Positions 7,921-17,403 of a stretch of DNA of 64,000 bases are shown piece by piece (position 1 is the first letter of the stretch; each line of letters starts with the position of its first letter). The notes below the pieces were generated by a model that saw nothing but the letters and a program-made list of their open reading frames with translations, was not told where the DNA came from and did not search any database. The DNA is from an uncultured Clostridia bacterium (GTDB lineage: Bacteria; Bacillota; Clostridia; TANB77; CAG-508). The stretch spans positions 62,001 to 126,000 of the forward strand of contig CAKOVS010000004.1 of NCBI GenBank assembly GCA_934122085.1, written 5' to 3'. The position numbers were made by a program, and so were the translations under genes.

Positions 7921-10317
7921 CTATTTTACAACAACATTGTAAATTTTATTTTTTACATAAATTTCTTTAACAATAGACTTTCCATCAAGTTTTCCTTCTA
8001 AAGCAGAATGAGCTTTTTCTTTAACAGAAGATTCATCTTCATCTAAATTAATAGTAATAGTTGTTTTTAATTTACCATTAACTTGAACTGGAATTTCTAT
8101 TTCGTCATCAATTGTTTTATTTTCATCATATTCTGGCCATTCACAAGATGAAATTGGTTTATCAAATCCAGCAATTTCATTTAACTCTTCAGTTATGTGA
8201 GGAGCAAAAGGATTTAATAATATTAAAAATGTTTTGAATTCAGCTTTATTAATTTTCTTTAATTTTGTAAATTCATTCATCATTGTCATAAATGTAGAAA
8301 CACATGTATTAAATTTCATTTCTTCAATATCTTGTGAAACCTTTTTAATAGCTTTATTCATCATTTTTTCAGTTTCTTTTGAATATATATTACCATCAAC
8401 TAAAACATCTTGTAAATTCCAAACTCTGTCAAGAAATTTAAAGCAACCTCTAATACTATCCATAGACCAACTTGCTGTTTGATCAAATGGTCCCATAAAC
8501 ATTTCATAAACTCTAAAAGCATCTGCACCAAATTCATTTACAATATCATCAGGATTTATAACATTTCCTTTTGATTTAGACATTTTCTCTCCATTTGAAC
8601 CTAAAATCATACCATGTGATGTACGTTTTGCATAAGGTTCTTTTGTTGGAACAACTCCAATATCATATAAGAATTTATGCCAGAATCTTGAATATAATAA
8701 GTGAAGTGTAGTATGTTCCATACCACCATTATACCAGTCAACAGGTGACCAATATTCAAGAGCTTCTTTTGATGCAAGAGCATCATGATTATGTGGATCC
8801 ATGTATCTTAAGAAATACCATGAAGATCCAGCCCATTGAGGCATTGTATCTGTTTCTCTTTTTGCAGGTTTACCACAGTGTGGACATGTTGTGTTAATCC
8901 ATTCTGTATGTCTTGCAAGAGGTGATTCTCCATCTTCTCCAGGTAAGAAGTCTTTTACATCTGGTAGTGTTAAAGGTAAATCTTTTTCATCAACTGGAAC
9001 CCAACCACAATCATCACAATATACCATTGGAATTGGTTCACCCCAATATCTTTGACGTGAGAATACCCAATCACGAAGTTTATAATTTACTTTTCTTTCG
9101 CCAATTTTATTATCTTCAAGATATTTTATAACTTTATTTTTTGCTTCTTCTAATCCTAAACCATTTAAAAATCCTGAGTTTATATGTACACCATCACCAG
9201 TAAATGCTTCTTTTGAAACATCTCCACCTTCAAGAACAGGTATAATGTTAAGACCAAATTTTGTAGCAAATTCATAATCTCTTGTATCATGAGCAGGAAC
9301 AGCCATAATAGCACCAGTTCCATAAGATGATAATACATAATCTGCAACCCAAATAGGAATTTCTTTGTTTGTTAATGGATTTATTGCTTTAATTCCTTTG
9401 ATTTCAACACCAGTTTTATCTTTATTCATTTCACCACGTTCAAAATCAGATTTTAAAGCAGCTTGTTTTTGATATTCTTTTATTTCATCTAAATTTGTTA
9501 TTTTAGAAGCAAATTCTTCAATTAATTTGTGCTCTGGAGCAACTACCATATATGTAGCACCAAATAGTGTATCAGGTCTTGTTGTGTAAACAGTTAGTGT
9601 TTCGTCAGTACCTGCAATTTTGAATTTTACTTCAGCACCTTCTGAACGACCAATCCAGTTACGTTGTTGTGTTTTTATTTTTTCTAAATAATCAACATCA
9701 TCTAAATCGTCAATTAATCTTTGAGCATATTTTGTGATTCTTAACATCCATTGTGATTTTTCTTTTTGTACAACAGGACTTCCACATCTTTCACAAACAC
9801 CATTTACAACTTCTTCGTTTGCTAATCCAACTTTACATCCTGTACAGAAGTTTATTGGCATTGTTGCTTTATAAGCTAATCCATGTTTATATAATTGAAT
9901 AAATATCCATTGTGTCCATTTATAATATTCTGGGTCTGTTGTGTCAATAACTCTTGACCAATCAAATGAAAAACCAACAGATTTTAATTGTTCTGTAAAA
10001 TGTGCAATATTTTTTGCAGTTGTTATTTTTGGATGTACATTTGTTTTTATTGCATAATTTTCTGCTGGAAGACCGAATGCATCAAATCCAATAGGGAATA
10101 ATACATTATATCCTTGTAATCTTCTTTTTCTTGCGATTATATCAAGTGCTGTATAACTACGAGGATGTCCAACATGTAGACCTTGTCCTGATGGATAAGG
10201 GAATTCTATTAATCCATACCATTTTTTCTTTGTGTAATCAGTGCTAGCATTAAATGTTCCTTCTTTTTCCCATTTATTTTGCCATTTCTTTTCTATTTCT
10301 TTAAAATTATATGCCAT
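7921..10317 (-). CDS. leuS: Leucyl-tRNA synthetase
   Basis: Charges tRNA-Leu; cytosolic class I enzyme of 798 residues. HVGH at 48-51 is the HIGH signature and KMSKS is at 578-582. A CP1 editing domain is present (TTRPDTLFG around 250) and zinc-binding CxxC pairs occur (CTGC...CERCG and CDDCG...CPHCG). ATG 10317 is preceded by GAAAGGAATG. No T-box leader is seen, unlike pheST; its promoter is at 10389-10417. Encoded alone on the - strand. Confidence 0.97.
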   Translation of the reverse strand: MAYNFKEIEKKWQNKWEKEGTFNASTDYTKKKWYGLIEFPYPSGQGLHVGHPRSYTALDIIARKRRLQGYNVLFPIGFDAFGLPAENYAIKTNVHPKITTAKNIAHFTEQLKSVGFSFDWSRVIDTTDPEYYKWTQWIFIQLYKHGLAYKATMPINFCTGCKVGLANEEVVNGVCERCGSPVVQKEKSQWMLRITKYAQRLIDDLDDVDYLEKIKTQQRNWIGRSEGAEVKFKIAGTDETLTVYTTRPDTLFGATYMVVAPEHKLIEEFASKITNLDEIKEYQKQAALKSDFERGEMNKDKTGVEIKGIKAINPLTNKEIPIWVADYVLSSYGTGAIMAVPAHDTRDYEFATKFGLNIIPVLEGGDVSKEAFTGDGVHINSGFLNGLGLEEAKNKVIKYLEDNKIGERKVNYKLRDWVFSRQRYWGEPIPMVYCDDCGWVPVDEKDLPLTLPDVKDFLPGEDGESPLARHTEWINTTCPHCGKPAKRETDTMPQWAGSSWYFLRYMDPHNHDALASKEALEYWSPVDWYNGGMEHTTLHLLYSRFWHKFLYDIGVVPTKEPYAKRTSHGMILGSNGEKMSKSKGNVINPDDIVNEFGADAFRVYEMFMGPFDQTASWSMDSIRGCFKFLDRVWNLQDVLVDGNIYSKETEKMMNKAIKKVSQDIEEMKFNTCVSTFMTMMNEFTKLKKINKAEFKTFLILLNPFAPHITEELNEIAGFDKPISSCEWPEYDENKTIDDEIEIPVQVNGKLKTTITINLDEDESSVKEKAHSALEGKLDGKSIVKEIYVKNKIYNVVVK

Positions 10318-10388
10318 TTAAAATTCATTCCTTTCTCATTTTTCGTTGTAAGAAAAAATATTCTTATGAGCGAAATTATTTCATATCG

Positions 10389-10417
10389 ATTATACTAGCA
10401 AAATGGAAAAAAGTCAA
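10389..10417 (-). promoter_or_regulatory. Sigma-A-type promoter of leuS
   Basis: On the - strand: TTGACT (10412-10417), a 17-bp spacer, TATAAT (10389-10394), about 72 bp before the leuS start. Confidence 0.75.
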
Positions 10418-10538
10418 TGAAAATGTAATGAAAATGGTTTTTGAGAGTAATTCTATTATTAATGAATAAATAACTAACAAAAATGAGATACTATTAAAAG
10501 ATTAAAAATCTAATAATAGTTGTAAAGAAGGGATTGAA

Positions 10539-10685
10539 ATGAATATGAAATTTGTTAAAGGTTTAGTTATAGGTGGATTAGTAACAACAGGAATGGTTAT
10601 GTTATGGCAAAATGATAATATGTTTAATACAAACAAAATGATGAAAAAAGGCAAAAAATTTGCTAAAAAGATGGGAATAATGTAA
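10539..10685 (+). CDS. Small membrane protein, 48 residues
   Basis: Too short for ordinary ORF thresholds, but well supported. ATG 10539 follows AAGAAGGGA, and a strong terminator begins right after the stop. The peptide has a Gly/Thr/Met-rich hydrophobic stretch (KGLVIGGLVTTGMVML) followed by a very basic tail (KKGKKFAKKMG). The size and plan resemble the small YtxH-like/DUF3918-type membrane peptides common in Clostridia; that assignment is tentative. Likely a single-pass protein with its basic end in the cytosol. Confidence 0.7.
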   Translation: MNMKFVKGLVIGGLVTTGMVMLWQNDNMFNTNKMMKKGKKFAKKMGIM

Positions 10686-10714
10686 AAGGCAGGAATTATA
10701 ATCCTGTCTTTTTT
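10686..10714. terminator. Terminator after the 48-residue gene
   Basis: Stem AAGGCAGGA / TCCTGTCTT (10686-10694 / 10702-10710), T run on the right. It can also act on the converging - strand gene. Confidence 0.75.
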
Positions 10715-10721
10715 GTGTATA

Positions 10722-11414
10722 TTATTTTTCTGTAGAGTTAATAGAATCAATAACACATTTTCCATTAACATCTTTTATTGTAAAAGTAAATGTTTGTGAT
10801 GAAGTAGATTCATCTTCAGTATCACGGACACAAGTTGTTTGAGCAGAATAAGTATTTTCAGATATTTTTGTAATGCTATTTATAGTATAATGAGAATTAG
10901 CTCCGCCACCTTCACCTGAAACAAAATAACCATTATCAAATTCGCGAATAGAAAAATCATTACAGATTTTTTTAAATTCTTTTTCAGAAACATAGTTTAG
11001 CATTGCAGATTTAAAGTCGCTAAATTGTACATTTTCAACAACACCTTGTGCTTTTTCATAATATGAAGACATATCTTTTCTATTATAAGTTAGAACTCCA
11101 TTTTGTGAAAGAGCAGTTAAAATTTCAGTACCAGTATTTGAAGAAAGAACAATATCTAAATAATTAGATAAAGTATTTTTTATATCAGTAGTTGAAAATG
11201 AAGAAGTTTTTTCATTTGTAGTTGAATTATTTGATAATTCATTACCTGACTTTTGAGAATTAGATATTATAGAAGAATTTTTTATATTATCTAATTCAGT
11301 TTTTAATGAATTATAATTATTATATAGTTTAACAATAAAGAATGCTAAAACGATTATTACTATAAAAGACAAGACTAATATAAATGTTGAAAAATTTAAT
11401 TTTTTTTCTTGCAT
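10722..11414 (-). CDS. Membrane-anchored extracytoplasmic protein of unknown function
   Basis: 230 residues. Short basic N-terminus, a transmembrane helix at about 10-30, a Ser/Asn/Thr-rich linker (about 45-80), then a mixed alpha/beta domain ending in beta-rich segments such as SAQTTCVRDTEDES and QTFTFTIKDVNGKCVIDSI. The last part resembles the small NTF2/DUF4878-like beta domains of Firmicute membrane proteins, but I do not recognise a specific family. ATG 11414 follows a clear GGAGGTG site. Monocistronic, divergent from dnaG. Confidence 0.75.
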   Translation of the reverse strand: MQEKKLNFSTFILVLSFIVIIVLAFFIVKLYNNYNSLKTELDNIKNSSIISNSQKSGNELSNNSTTNEKTSSFSTTDIKNTLSNYLDIVLSSNTGTEILTALSQNGVLTYNRKDMSSYYEKAQGVVENVQFSDFKSAMLNYVSEKEFKKICNDFSIREFDNGYFVSGEGGGANSHYTINSITKISENTYSAQTTCVRDTEDESTSSQTFTFTIKDVNGKCVIDSINSTEK

Positions 11415-11661
11415 TTTTTCACCTCCATTCTGAAAAAAATTATATCATTAAAAACAAGAAGTATCAATAATATTTTAGAATATGTGAAAAAATTTATTAA
11501 TCATTAAATAATAAAATAATAAAAGAATGAATTTGTGAAATACCTCAAAAAAATTCTCAAAAAAAGAGGGAATTATGTAAAATTCGTCGAATAATATATA
11601 TGTACGAAAAACGGAAATGATGATTTTAAGCAATAATAAGAAAGTATAGGAGTGGAGGAAA

Positions 11662-13452
11662 ATGGCACGTTATAGTGAAGAAATTATAGAACAAGTAAGA
11701 CAAAACAACGATGTTGTAGATGTAATATCACAATATGTCCATTTAACTCGAAAAGGAAGAAATTATTTTGGGCTATGTCCATTTCATAATGAAAAATCTC
11801 CATCATTTTCAGTATCACCAGACAGGCAAATATTTCACTGTTTTGGGTGTGGAGTTGGAGGAAATGTATATTCATTTCTGATGAAAATAGAAGGAATAGG
11901 GTTCAAAGAAGCAGTTGAACAATTAGCAGAAAAAGCAAATATACAATTACCAACAATAGAAAATGCAGAAGATACAGCAAGAGAAGAATTAAAAGCCAAA
12001 ATATATAAAATAAATCAATTCACAGCAGAATATTATCATCAAAATTTGTACAAGCCAACAGCAAAAATGGCACAAGAATATGTGAAAAAAAGAAAACTAA
12101 CACAATCAACATTAGAAACATATAAAATAGGATTTTCAGGAAGACTTGATGAATTATATAAACAATTAAAAGCCCAAGGCTTTAATGAAAAAGAAATGTT
12201 AGAATCAGGATTAGTCATCAGAAATGATAGAGGACAATATATAGACATGTATAGAAATAGACTAATGATTCCAATATGTGATATTAGAGGGAAAGTAATA
12301 GCATTTGGAGGAAGAGTTTTAGATGATTCAAAACCAAAATATATAAATTCACCAGAAAATGTTGTATATAGTAAAGGAAGACACTTATTTGGACTAAATA
12401 TTGCAAAAACAGAATGTAGTAAAAGACTATTAATAGTAGAAGGATATATGGATGTTATATCATTACACCAAAGAGGTGTAAAAAATGTAGTAGCAGCATT
12501 AGGAACAGCATTAACAGAACAACAAGGTTGGTTGTTAAGAAAAAGCACAGAACAAGTCATACTTGGATTTGATGCAGATGGAGCTGGACAAACAGCTGTA
12601 GCAAGGTCAATGGAAATACTACAAAAAATGGGATGTGATATGAGAGTATTACAAATAGAAGGAGCAAAAGACCCAGATGAATTCATTGTAAAATTTGGAG
12701 AAGGTAGATTCAAATTAGCAATGGATAATGCAATATCATTAGTCGAATTTAAAGTAAAAAATCTAAAAAAAGATATTAATTTAGAAAATACATCAGATAA
12801 AATAAAATTTTTAAACGAAATTGCAAAAATATTAGCAAAAGTAGATAACACAATGGAAAGAGAAATATACATAGAAAAAATAGCAAGTGGTTATAATATT
12901 TCAAAAGAAGCAATATATGCAGAAGTAAATAAATTAATTTATACTAACTCAAAAGCAGACAATTTATTACAAGGAAAAGCAGTAAAAACGCAAATTGCTA
13001 AAAAAATAGAAAATGAAGAAAATATTATAGATGAAGATTTAAAAAACAGGGAAGATACAATAATAGCATTATTACTTGATGCAAATCAAAAAATCTTTCA
13101 AAAAATAAAAGAAAAAATCAAACCACAAGATTTTAAAGATGAAACAAATAGAAAAATTGCAGAAAAATTATATGAAGAATTAGAAAAACAAGATACAAAT
13201 GTTAATAAATTGATAGATGAATTTGATGAACAAACTCAAAATCATATCACTAAGGTAATGGCAACAGATTATGAAATAGAAAATATTGATAAAGCTGTTG
13301 ATGATATATTATTAAAATACGAAAGAGAAAGACTAGAAAGTCAGAAAAAAGATATATTAAAAAAATTAGAAAATGAACAAGATGGGGAAATAAAAAGAGA
13401 ATTAAGTAAAGAGCTAAGTAATATAATAATTGCATTAGCTAAAATTAAGTAG
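11662..13452 (+). CDS. dnaG: DNA primase
   Basis: Makes RNA primers at the replication fork, bound to the DnaB helicase. The 596 residues are the normal length. The zinc finger is C39, H42, C60, C63, with the conserved FSVSPDRQIFHCFGCG around it. A TOPRIM core follows (IVEGYMDVI near 258 and GFDADGAGQ near 303), then a C-terminal helicase-binding helical domain. ATG 11662 follows GGAGTGGAGG. It is the first gene of the conserved dnaG-rpoD operon, 12 bp before rpoD. Confidence 0.97.
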   Translation: MARYSEEIIEQVRQNNDVVDVISQYVHLTRKGRNYFGLCPFHNEKSPSFSVSPDRQIFHCFGCGVGGNVYSFLMKIEGIGFKEAVEQLAEKANIQLPTIENAEDTAREELKAKIYKINQFTAEYYHQNLYKPTAKMAQEYVKKRKLTQSTLETYKIGFSGRLDELYKQLKAQGFNEKEMLESGLVIRNDRGQYIDMYRNRLMIPICDIRGKVIAFGGRVLDDSKPKYINSPENVVYSKGRHLFGLNIAKTECSKRLLIVEGYMDVISLHQRGVKNVVAALGTALTEQQGWLLRKSTEQVILGFDADGAGQTAVARSMEILQKMGCDMRVLQIEGAKDPDEFIVKFGEGRFKLAMDNAISLVEFKVKNLKKDINLENTSDKIKFLNEIAKILAKVDNTMEREIYIEKIASGYNISKEAIYAEVNKLIYTNSKADNLLQGKAVKTQIAKKIENEENIIDEDLKNREDTIIALLLDANQKIFQKIKEKIKPQDFKDETNRKIAEKLYEELEKQDTNVNKLIDEFDEQTQNHITKVMATDYEIENIDKAVDDILLKYERERLESQKKDILKKLENEQDGEIKRELSKELSNIIIALAKIK

Positions 13453-13464
13453 GGGTGAATTTTC

Positions 13465-14628
13465 GTGAGTAAGAAAATTGGAGAAGAAATGGAAAATCAA
13501 GAAAAATTAGAAGAAATGAAAGATGTAAAAGTAGAAAAGAAAGATGAAAAATCAGATGCAGAAAAGGTTCAAGATATTGTAAAAAAAGCTAAGGCAAAAG
13601 GAAAAATAACATATGAAGAATTAGCCAAAGAACTAGAAAATACAAATCCAGATCAAATAGATAAAGTTTTTGATGCATTTGAAGAAATGGGAGTTAATAT
13701 TTTAAATGATGACTTTGAAGACGAGCCAGACATTGATGACTTAAAAGAAGTTGAAAATTTAAAATTAGATGAAATAACAGAAACAAGTTATGAAGGAATA
13801 AGTGTTGATGATCCAGTAAGAATGTATTTAAGAGAAATTGGAAAAATACCATTATTATCTTATGACAAAGAACTTGAATTAGCCAAAAGAATATTAGAAG
13901 GTGATGAAGAAGCTAAACAAGAATTAGCAGAAGCAAACCTTAGATTAGTAGTAAGTATTGCTAAAAAATATGTTGGAAGAGGAATGTTATTCTTAGATTT
14001 AATACAAGAAGGAAACATGGGATTAATAAAAGCAGTAGAAAAATTTGATTATACAAAAGGATTTAAATTTAGTACTTATGCAACATGGTGGATTAGACAA
14101 GCTATTACAAGAGCTATTGCAGATCAAGCACGTACAATAAGAATTCCAGTACACATGGTAGAAACAATAAATAGATTAATTCGTACATCAAGACACTTAT
14201 TACAACAATTAGGTAGAGAGCCAACGCCAGAAGAAATAGCAAAAGAAATGGATATGTCAGTTGAAAAAGTAATGGAAATTCAAAAAATTGCACAAGATCC
14301 AGTTTCATTAGAAACACCAATTGGTGAGGAAGATGATAGCCATTTAGGTGATTTCATTCAAGATGAAGATTCACCAGCACCACAAGATGCTGCTTCATAT
14401 ACATTATTAAGAGAACAATTGGAAGAAGTAATGAAAACATTAACACCAAGAGAAGCAAAAGTTTTAAGATTAAGATTTGGACTTGATGATGGAAAAGCAA
14501 GAACACTTGAAGAAGTTGGAAAAGAATTTGATGTAACAAGAGAAAGAATTCGTCAGATTGAAGCTAAGGCTTTGAGAAAACTTCGTCATCCAAGTAGAAG
14601 CAAAAAATTAAGAGATTATATGAATTAA
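13465..14628 (+). CDS. rpoD: Primary RNA polymerase sigma factor (SigA)
   Basis: Housekeeping sigma-70, 387 residues. Region 1.1 is short and acidic; then region 1.2/2 with TYATWWIRQAITRAIADQ (about 204-221), region 3, and region 4.2 with VTRERIRQIEAKALRKLRHP at the end. The start is GTG 13465, chosen because AGGGGTG (13451-13457) precedes it at good spacing; the next ATG is later and has no such site. Co-transcribed with dnaG. The many TTGACA-17-TATAAT promoters in this window are its expected targets. Confidence 0.97.
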   Translation: MSKKIGEEMENQEKLEEMKDVKVEKKDEKSDAEKVQDIVKKAKAKGKITYEELAKELENTNPDQIDKVFDAFEEMGVNILNDDFEDEPDIDDLKEVENLKLDEITETSYEGISVDDPVRMYLREIGKIPLLSYDKELELAKRILEGDEEAKQELAEANLRLVVSIAKKYVGRGMLFLDLIQEGNMGLIKAVEKFDYTKGFKFSTYATWWIRQAITRAIADQARTIRIPVHMVETINRLIRTSRHLLQQLGREPTPEEIAKEMDMSVEKVMEIQKIAQDPVSLETPIGEEDDSHLGDFIQDEDSPAPQDAASYTLLREQLEEVMKTLTPREAKVLRLRFGLDDGKARTLEEVGKEFDVTRERIRQIEAKALRKLRHPSRSKKLRDYMN

Positions 14629-14633
14629 TATAA

Positions 14634-14664
14634 AAAGACTGTTCCGATAGGAATGGTCTTTTAT
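14634..14664 (+). terminator. Terminator of dnaG-rpoD
   Basis: Stem AAAGACTGTTCC / GGAATGGTCTTT with a GATA loop, then T-rich sequence. Confidence 0.75.
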
Positions 14665-14701
14665 GTTTAGTTTTTTAAATGAAATTTATATAAAAAAACA
14701 C

Positions 14702-14760
14702 AAATAACCGAAAAAAATGTCTATAAATAACCGAAAAGATTTACCTCAAATAACCGAAAA
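14702..14760 (+). repeat. Three 23-bp-spaced direct repeats upstream of the second AAA_14 ATPase gene
   Basis: AAATAACCGAAAA begins at 14702, 14725 and 14748, exactly 23 bp apart. The array ends four bases before a consensus promoter that serves the ATPase gene at 14859. It parallels the 33-bp array before the other AAA_14 gene but has a different unit sequence. Regulatory binding sites are the simplest reading. Confidence 0.75.
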
Positions 14761-14763
14761 ATA

Positions 14764-14792
14764 TTGAAACTATATAAAAAATATGATATAAT
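14764..14792 (+). promoter_or_regulatory. Promoter of the second AAA_14 ATPase gene
   Basis: TTGAAA (14764-14769), 17-bp spacer, TATAAT (14787-14792), directly downstream of the three repeats. Confidence 0.75.
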
Positions 14793-14858
14793 AAAAAAAA
14801 TTAGTTAAAATATTAGAGAACTAATTTTATAGTGAAAAAGATAGGAATGAGAGTAAAA

Positions 14859-16133
14859 ATGAAAAAATATATAAATAGAATTGCAGATTCAATATTAGAA
14901 AAAAAATTAAAAGGAAAAGGAGCAGTATTAATTCAAGGACCCAAATGGTGTGGAAAAACCACAACAGCAGAACAAATTTCAAATAGTATATTGTATATGG
15001 CAAAGCCAGAAGATAAAGAACAAAATTTAACACTAGCAGATATAAATCCAAGTTTATTATTAAATGGGAATACACCAAGATTAATTGATGAATGGCAGAT
15101 TGCACCTAAATTATGGGATGCAGTAAGGTTTGAAATTGATCATAGAAATTTAGAAGGGCAATTTATATTAACGGGTTCAGCAGTACCAGTCAATATGGAT
15201 GAAGTAACACATACTGGAACAGGCAGATTTGCATGGTTACTAATGAGGCCAATGAGTCTATATGAATCAGGAGAGTCAAATGGGAATATAAGTTTAGAGA
15301 TGTTATTTCAAAAAAATGATAATATTACAGGAACTAATAATTTGAGTTTACAAGACATTGCATATTTGTGTTGTAGAGGAGGATGGCCAAGAAGTACTTT
15401 TATGGATAAAGATATTGCACTAGAGCAAGCTTTTGACTATTATGATGCAATAGTACAATCAGATATTTCGAGAGTAGATAATGTAAACAGAAATCCTGAA
15501 AGAGCAAAAAAATTAATGAGAGCATATGCAAGAAACTTAGGAAGTCAAGTATCTAATGAGACATTAAAAAATGATATGATTATAAATGATTCATTTTCTT
15601 TGGATACAGATACTGTACTTTCATATATTAATGCATTAAAGAAAATTTTTGTGGTTGAAGAAGCACCAGCTTGGAATCCTAATTTAAGAAGTAAAACTGC
15701 TATAAGAACAGCAGACACAAGATATTTTATAGATCCGTCAATTGCTACAGCAGCATTAGGATTAGGTCCAAATGATTTAATAGGAGATTTGAATACATTT
15801 GGATTAATATTTGAAACATTATGTATTAGAGATTTAAGAATATATGCAGAAAGTATAAATGGAAGTGTATACCATTATAGAGATGCAAATGATTTAGAAT
15901 GTGATGCAGTAATTCATTTAAGAAACGGCTTATATGGATTAATAGAAATTAAATTAGGTGGAGATAAATTAATAAATGAAGGTGCGGAAAACTTGAAAAA
16001 AATGTATTCAAAAATTGATATAACCAAAATGAAAAATCCATCATTTTTAATGGTATTAACAGCGACAGGAAATTATGCATATAAAAGAGATGATGGAGTT
16101 TATGTAGTACCAATTGGATGTTTGAAAAATTAA
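14859..16133 (+). CDS. AAA_14 / DUF4143 family ATP-binding protein, second subtype
   Basis: 424 residues. Starts MKKYINRIADSILEKKL, then Walker A QGPKWCGKTTT (about 26-36) and LIDEWQ as Walker B (about 75-80). The DUF4143 middle part is followed by a C-terminal ECDAVIHL ... GLIEIKLGG, the D...ExK pattern of a PD-(D/E)xK fold. The start at 14859 is preferred over in-frame GTG 14832 or ATG 14847 because it matches the usual family N-terminus and has GGAATGAGAG upstream. It belongs to a different clade from the 4407 gene (GPKWCGKT versus GARRVGKS type). Function unsettled. Its promoter carries three 23-bp-spaced repeats. Confidence 0.85.
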   Translation: MKKYINRIADSILEKKLKGKGAVLIQGPKWCGKTTTAEQISNSILYMAKPEDKEQNLTLADINPSLLLNGNTPRLIDEWQIAPKLWDAVRFEIDHRNLEGQFILTGSAVPVNMDEVTHTGTGRFAWLLMRPMSLYESGESNGNISLEMLFQKNDNITGTNNLSLQDIAYLCCRGGWPRSTFMDKDIALEQAFDYYDAIVQSDISRVDNVNRNPERAKKLMRAYARNLGSQVSNETLKNDMIINDSFSLDTDTVLSYINALKKIFVVEEAPAWNPNLRSKTAIRTADTRYFIDPSIATAALGLGPNDLIGDLNTFGLIFETLCIRDLRIYAESINGSVYHYRDANDLECDAVIHLRNGLYGLIEIKLGGDKLINEGAENLKKMYSKIDITKMKNPSFLMVLTATGNYAYKRDDGVYVVPIGCLKN

Positions 16134-16214
16134 AATAAGTGTAGCTCATTTGCAAAAATATTTTTTGCTATGTTAAATTTGATTTTTTTATAATCTGAAA
16201 GAATGAGGTTAAAT

Positions 16215-17156
16215 ATGAAAAGAAAAAATATAAAAGATATAGACATGAATAATGCATATTTTCATTTTACAGAGAAGGGTAATTTAAAAGCTATAGCCCA
16301 AAATGGTTTAAAAGCTCAAATTGGTGATGCTTCAAAATTAGTAGATGATAAATCAAGAGTATGTTTTTCACAAGGAGTAAAAGGAATATTAGGAATAAAA
16401 AATTCTTTTATATGGGAATTTGAACATGCTAAAATATGTGATATTCCAGAAGGTTACAAAAAGTATTTTGATATAAAAGATTTTTCTAGCACGGATTTGA
16501 TACCTAAAGAAATAGTATATGAAGCATTAAAAAGAAAATTTGAAAATGAAGTATATTTGGTTGTTGATGCAAAAGAGGGAGAAGATTTTTTGCCAGAAGA
16601 AATAAATGGGCTAGGCTCTAATTTCGATATAAAAGGTAAGGAAGGCCATGATATATCTCCAAAGAAAATATCAAAACTAGTAATTCCTAATGCGAAGAAT
16701 GCATGGGAGACCATTCAATATGTTTATAATAATCTTATAGAAAAAAATCCAGATGTCGAAGGTATTATTAGAATGATGAATTCTAATTTAGACGAGATGA
16801 TAACATACTTTAGAAATAAAGAATTAGAAGTACCACAAAATGAAGACTTTACACTAAAACAAAGAGTTGCAAAATTTTTAAGAAAGAATAATTTATTTAT
16901 GAATTTAGAATTTGTTGAAAATTTTGTTCATAGTCAACTTGATGTTTTGGCAATAAAGAAAAGTAAAACACCAGAAGAAAAAGTGGATTCAAGAAAAGAT
17001 TTTATGGAGTTTATTTCAAATAATGGAGAGTTTAGAAAAGAAGAATTTTCACACTTAAGTGATAGCAAATCAACTGCAATAGAAGAAATAGATAAAATTA
17101 TAGAACAAATGAATGCAAACAGAGATGAAAATAAAGATGATAAAAGAAAAATGTAG
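16215..17156 (+). CDS. Unknown protein with ART-like (HYD1-like) N-terminal signature
   Basis: 313 residues. The opening NAYFHFTEKGNLKAIAQNGL and SRVCFSQGVKGIL resembles the first strands of ADP-ribosyltransferase-fold domains, which begin with an (Y/F)H(Y/F)T...L..I...G(L/I) motif, and similar unnamed Firmicute proteins. Residues about 170-310 are helical and charged. No catalytic glutamate can be assigned with confidence. GAGGT at 16205-16209 selects ATG 16215 over ATG 16203. It starts a loose cluster of three unknown genes (16215, 17404, 18458), with a palindromic repeat between the first and second. ART activity is inference. Confidence 0.6.
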   Translation: MKRKNIKDIDMNNAYFHFTEKGNLKAIAQNGLKAQIGDASKLVDDKSRVCFSQGVKGILGIKNSFIWEFEHAKICDIPEGYKKYFDIKDFSSTDLIPKEIVYEALKRKFENEVYLVVDAKEGEDFLPEEINGLGSNFDIKGKEGHDISPKKISKLVIPNAKNAWETIQYVYNNLIEKNPDVEGIIRMMNSNLDEMITYFRNKELEVPQNEDFTLKQRVAKFLRKNNLFMNLEFVENFVHSQLDVLAIKKSKTPEEKVDSRKDFMEFISNNGEFRKEEFSHLSDSKSTAIEEIDKIIEQMNANRDENKDDKRKM

Positions 17157-17188
17157 TTTTTTCTCGGAAAATACTGCATTTTTTCTTG

Positions 17189-17316
17189 TATACTAGGAAA
17201 GTTCTCTGAACTTCCTAGTATATAAAAGCTACAATTGCTAGCCCTTTGAGATTTTCTCCTTTTAGTCGAAAACTCAAATCGGGCGAGAACAAAGGGTGAC
17301 TGCGTCGCTTTGTTCT
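17189..17316. repeat. Dispersed bipartite palindromic repeat, full copy 1
   Basis: A 128-bp intergenic element. Hairpin 1 is TATACTAGGAAAGTTC / GAACTTCCTAGTATA, then a middle section with GCTAGCCCTTTGAGATTTT ... AAAACTCAAATCGGGC, and hairpin 2 is AGAACAAAGGGTGAC / GTCGCTTTGTTCT with a T tail. It is nearly identical to the copy at 37365-37492. It may act as a terminator for the 16215 gene. Confidence 0.8.
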
Positions 17317-17403
17317 TTTTAATGATAAATGTAATTTTTTATTGACATGAATTTTTTTAAAGTATATAATAATTTTAAAGTAATATTTGTGGAGGAAAAA
17401 TAT

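Noticed and set aside
12039..12872. 277-codon ORF on the - strand
   Set aside because: Lies wholly antisense to dnaG; no ribosome site; composition is the mirror of an A-rich coding strand.
14702..14760. Short CRISPR array or replication iterons
   Set aside because: 13-bp units at 23-bp steps leave ~10-bp gaps; no replication gene adjacent; they abut a promoter.
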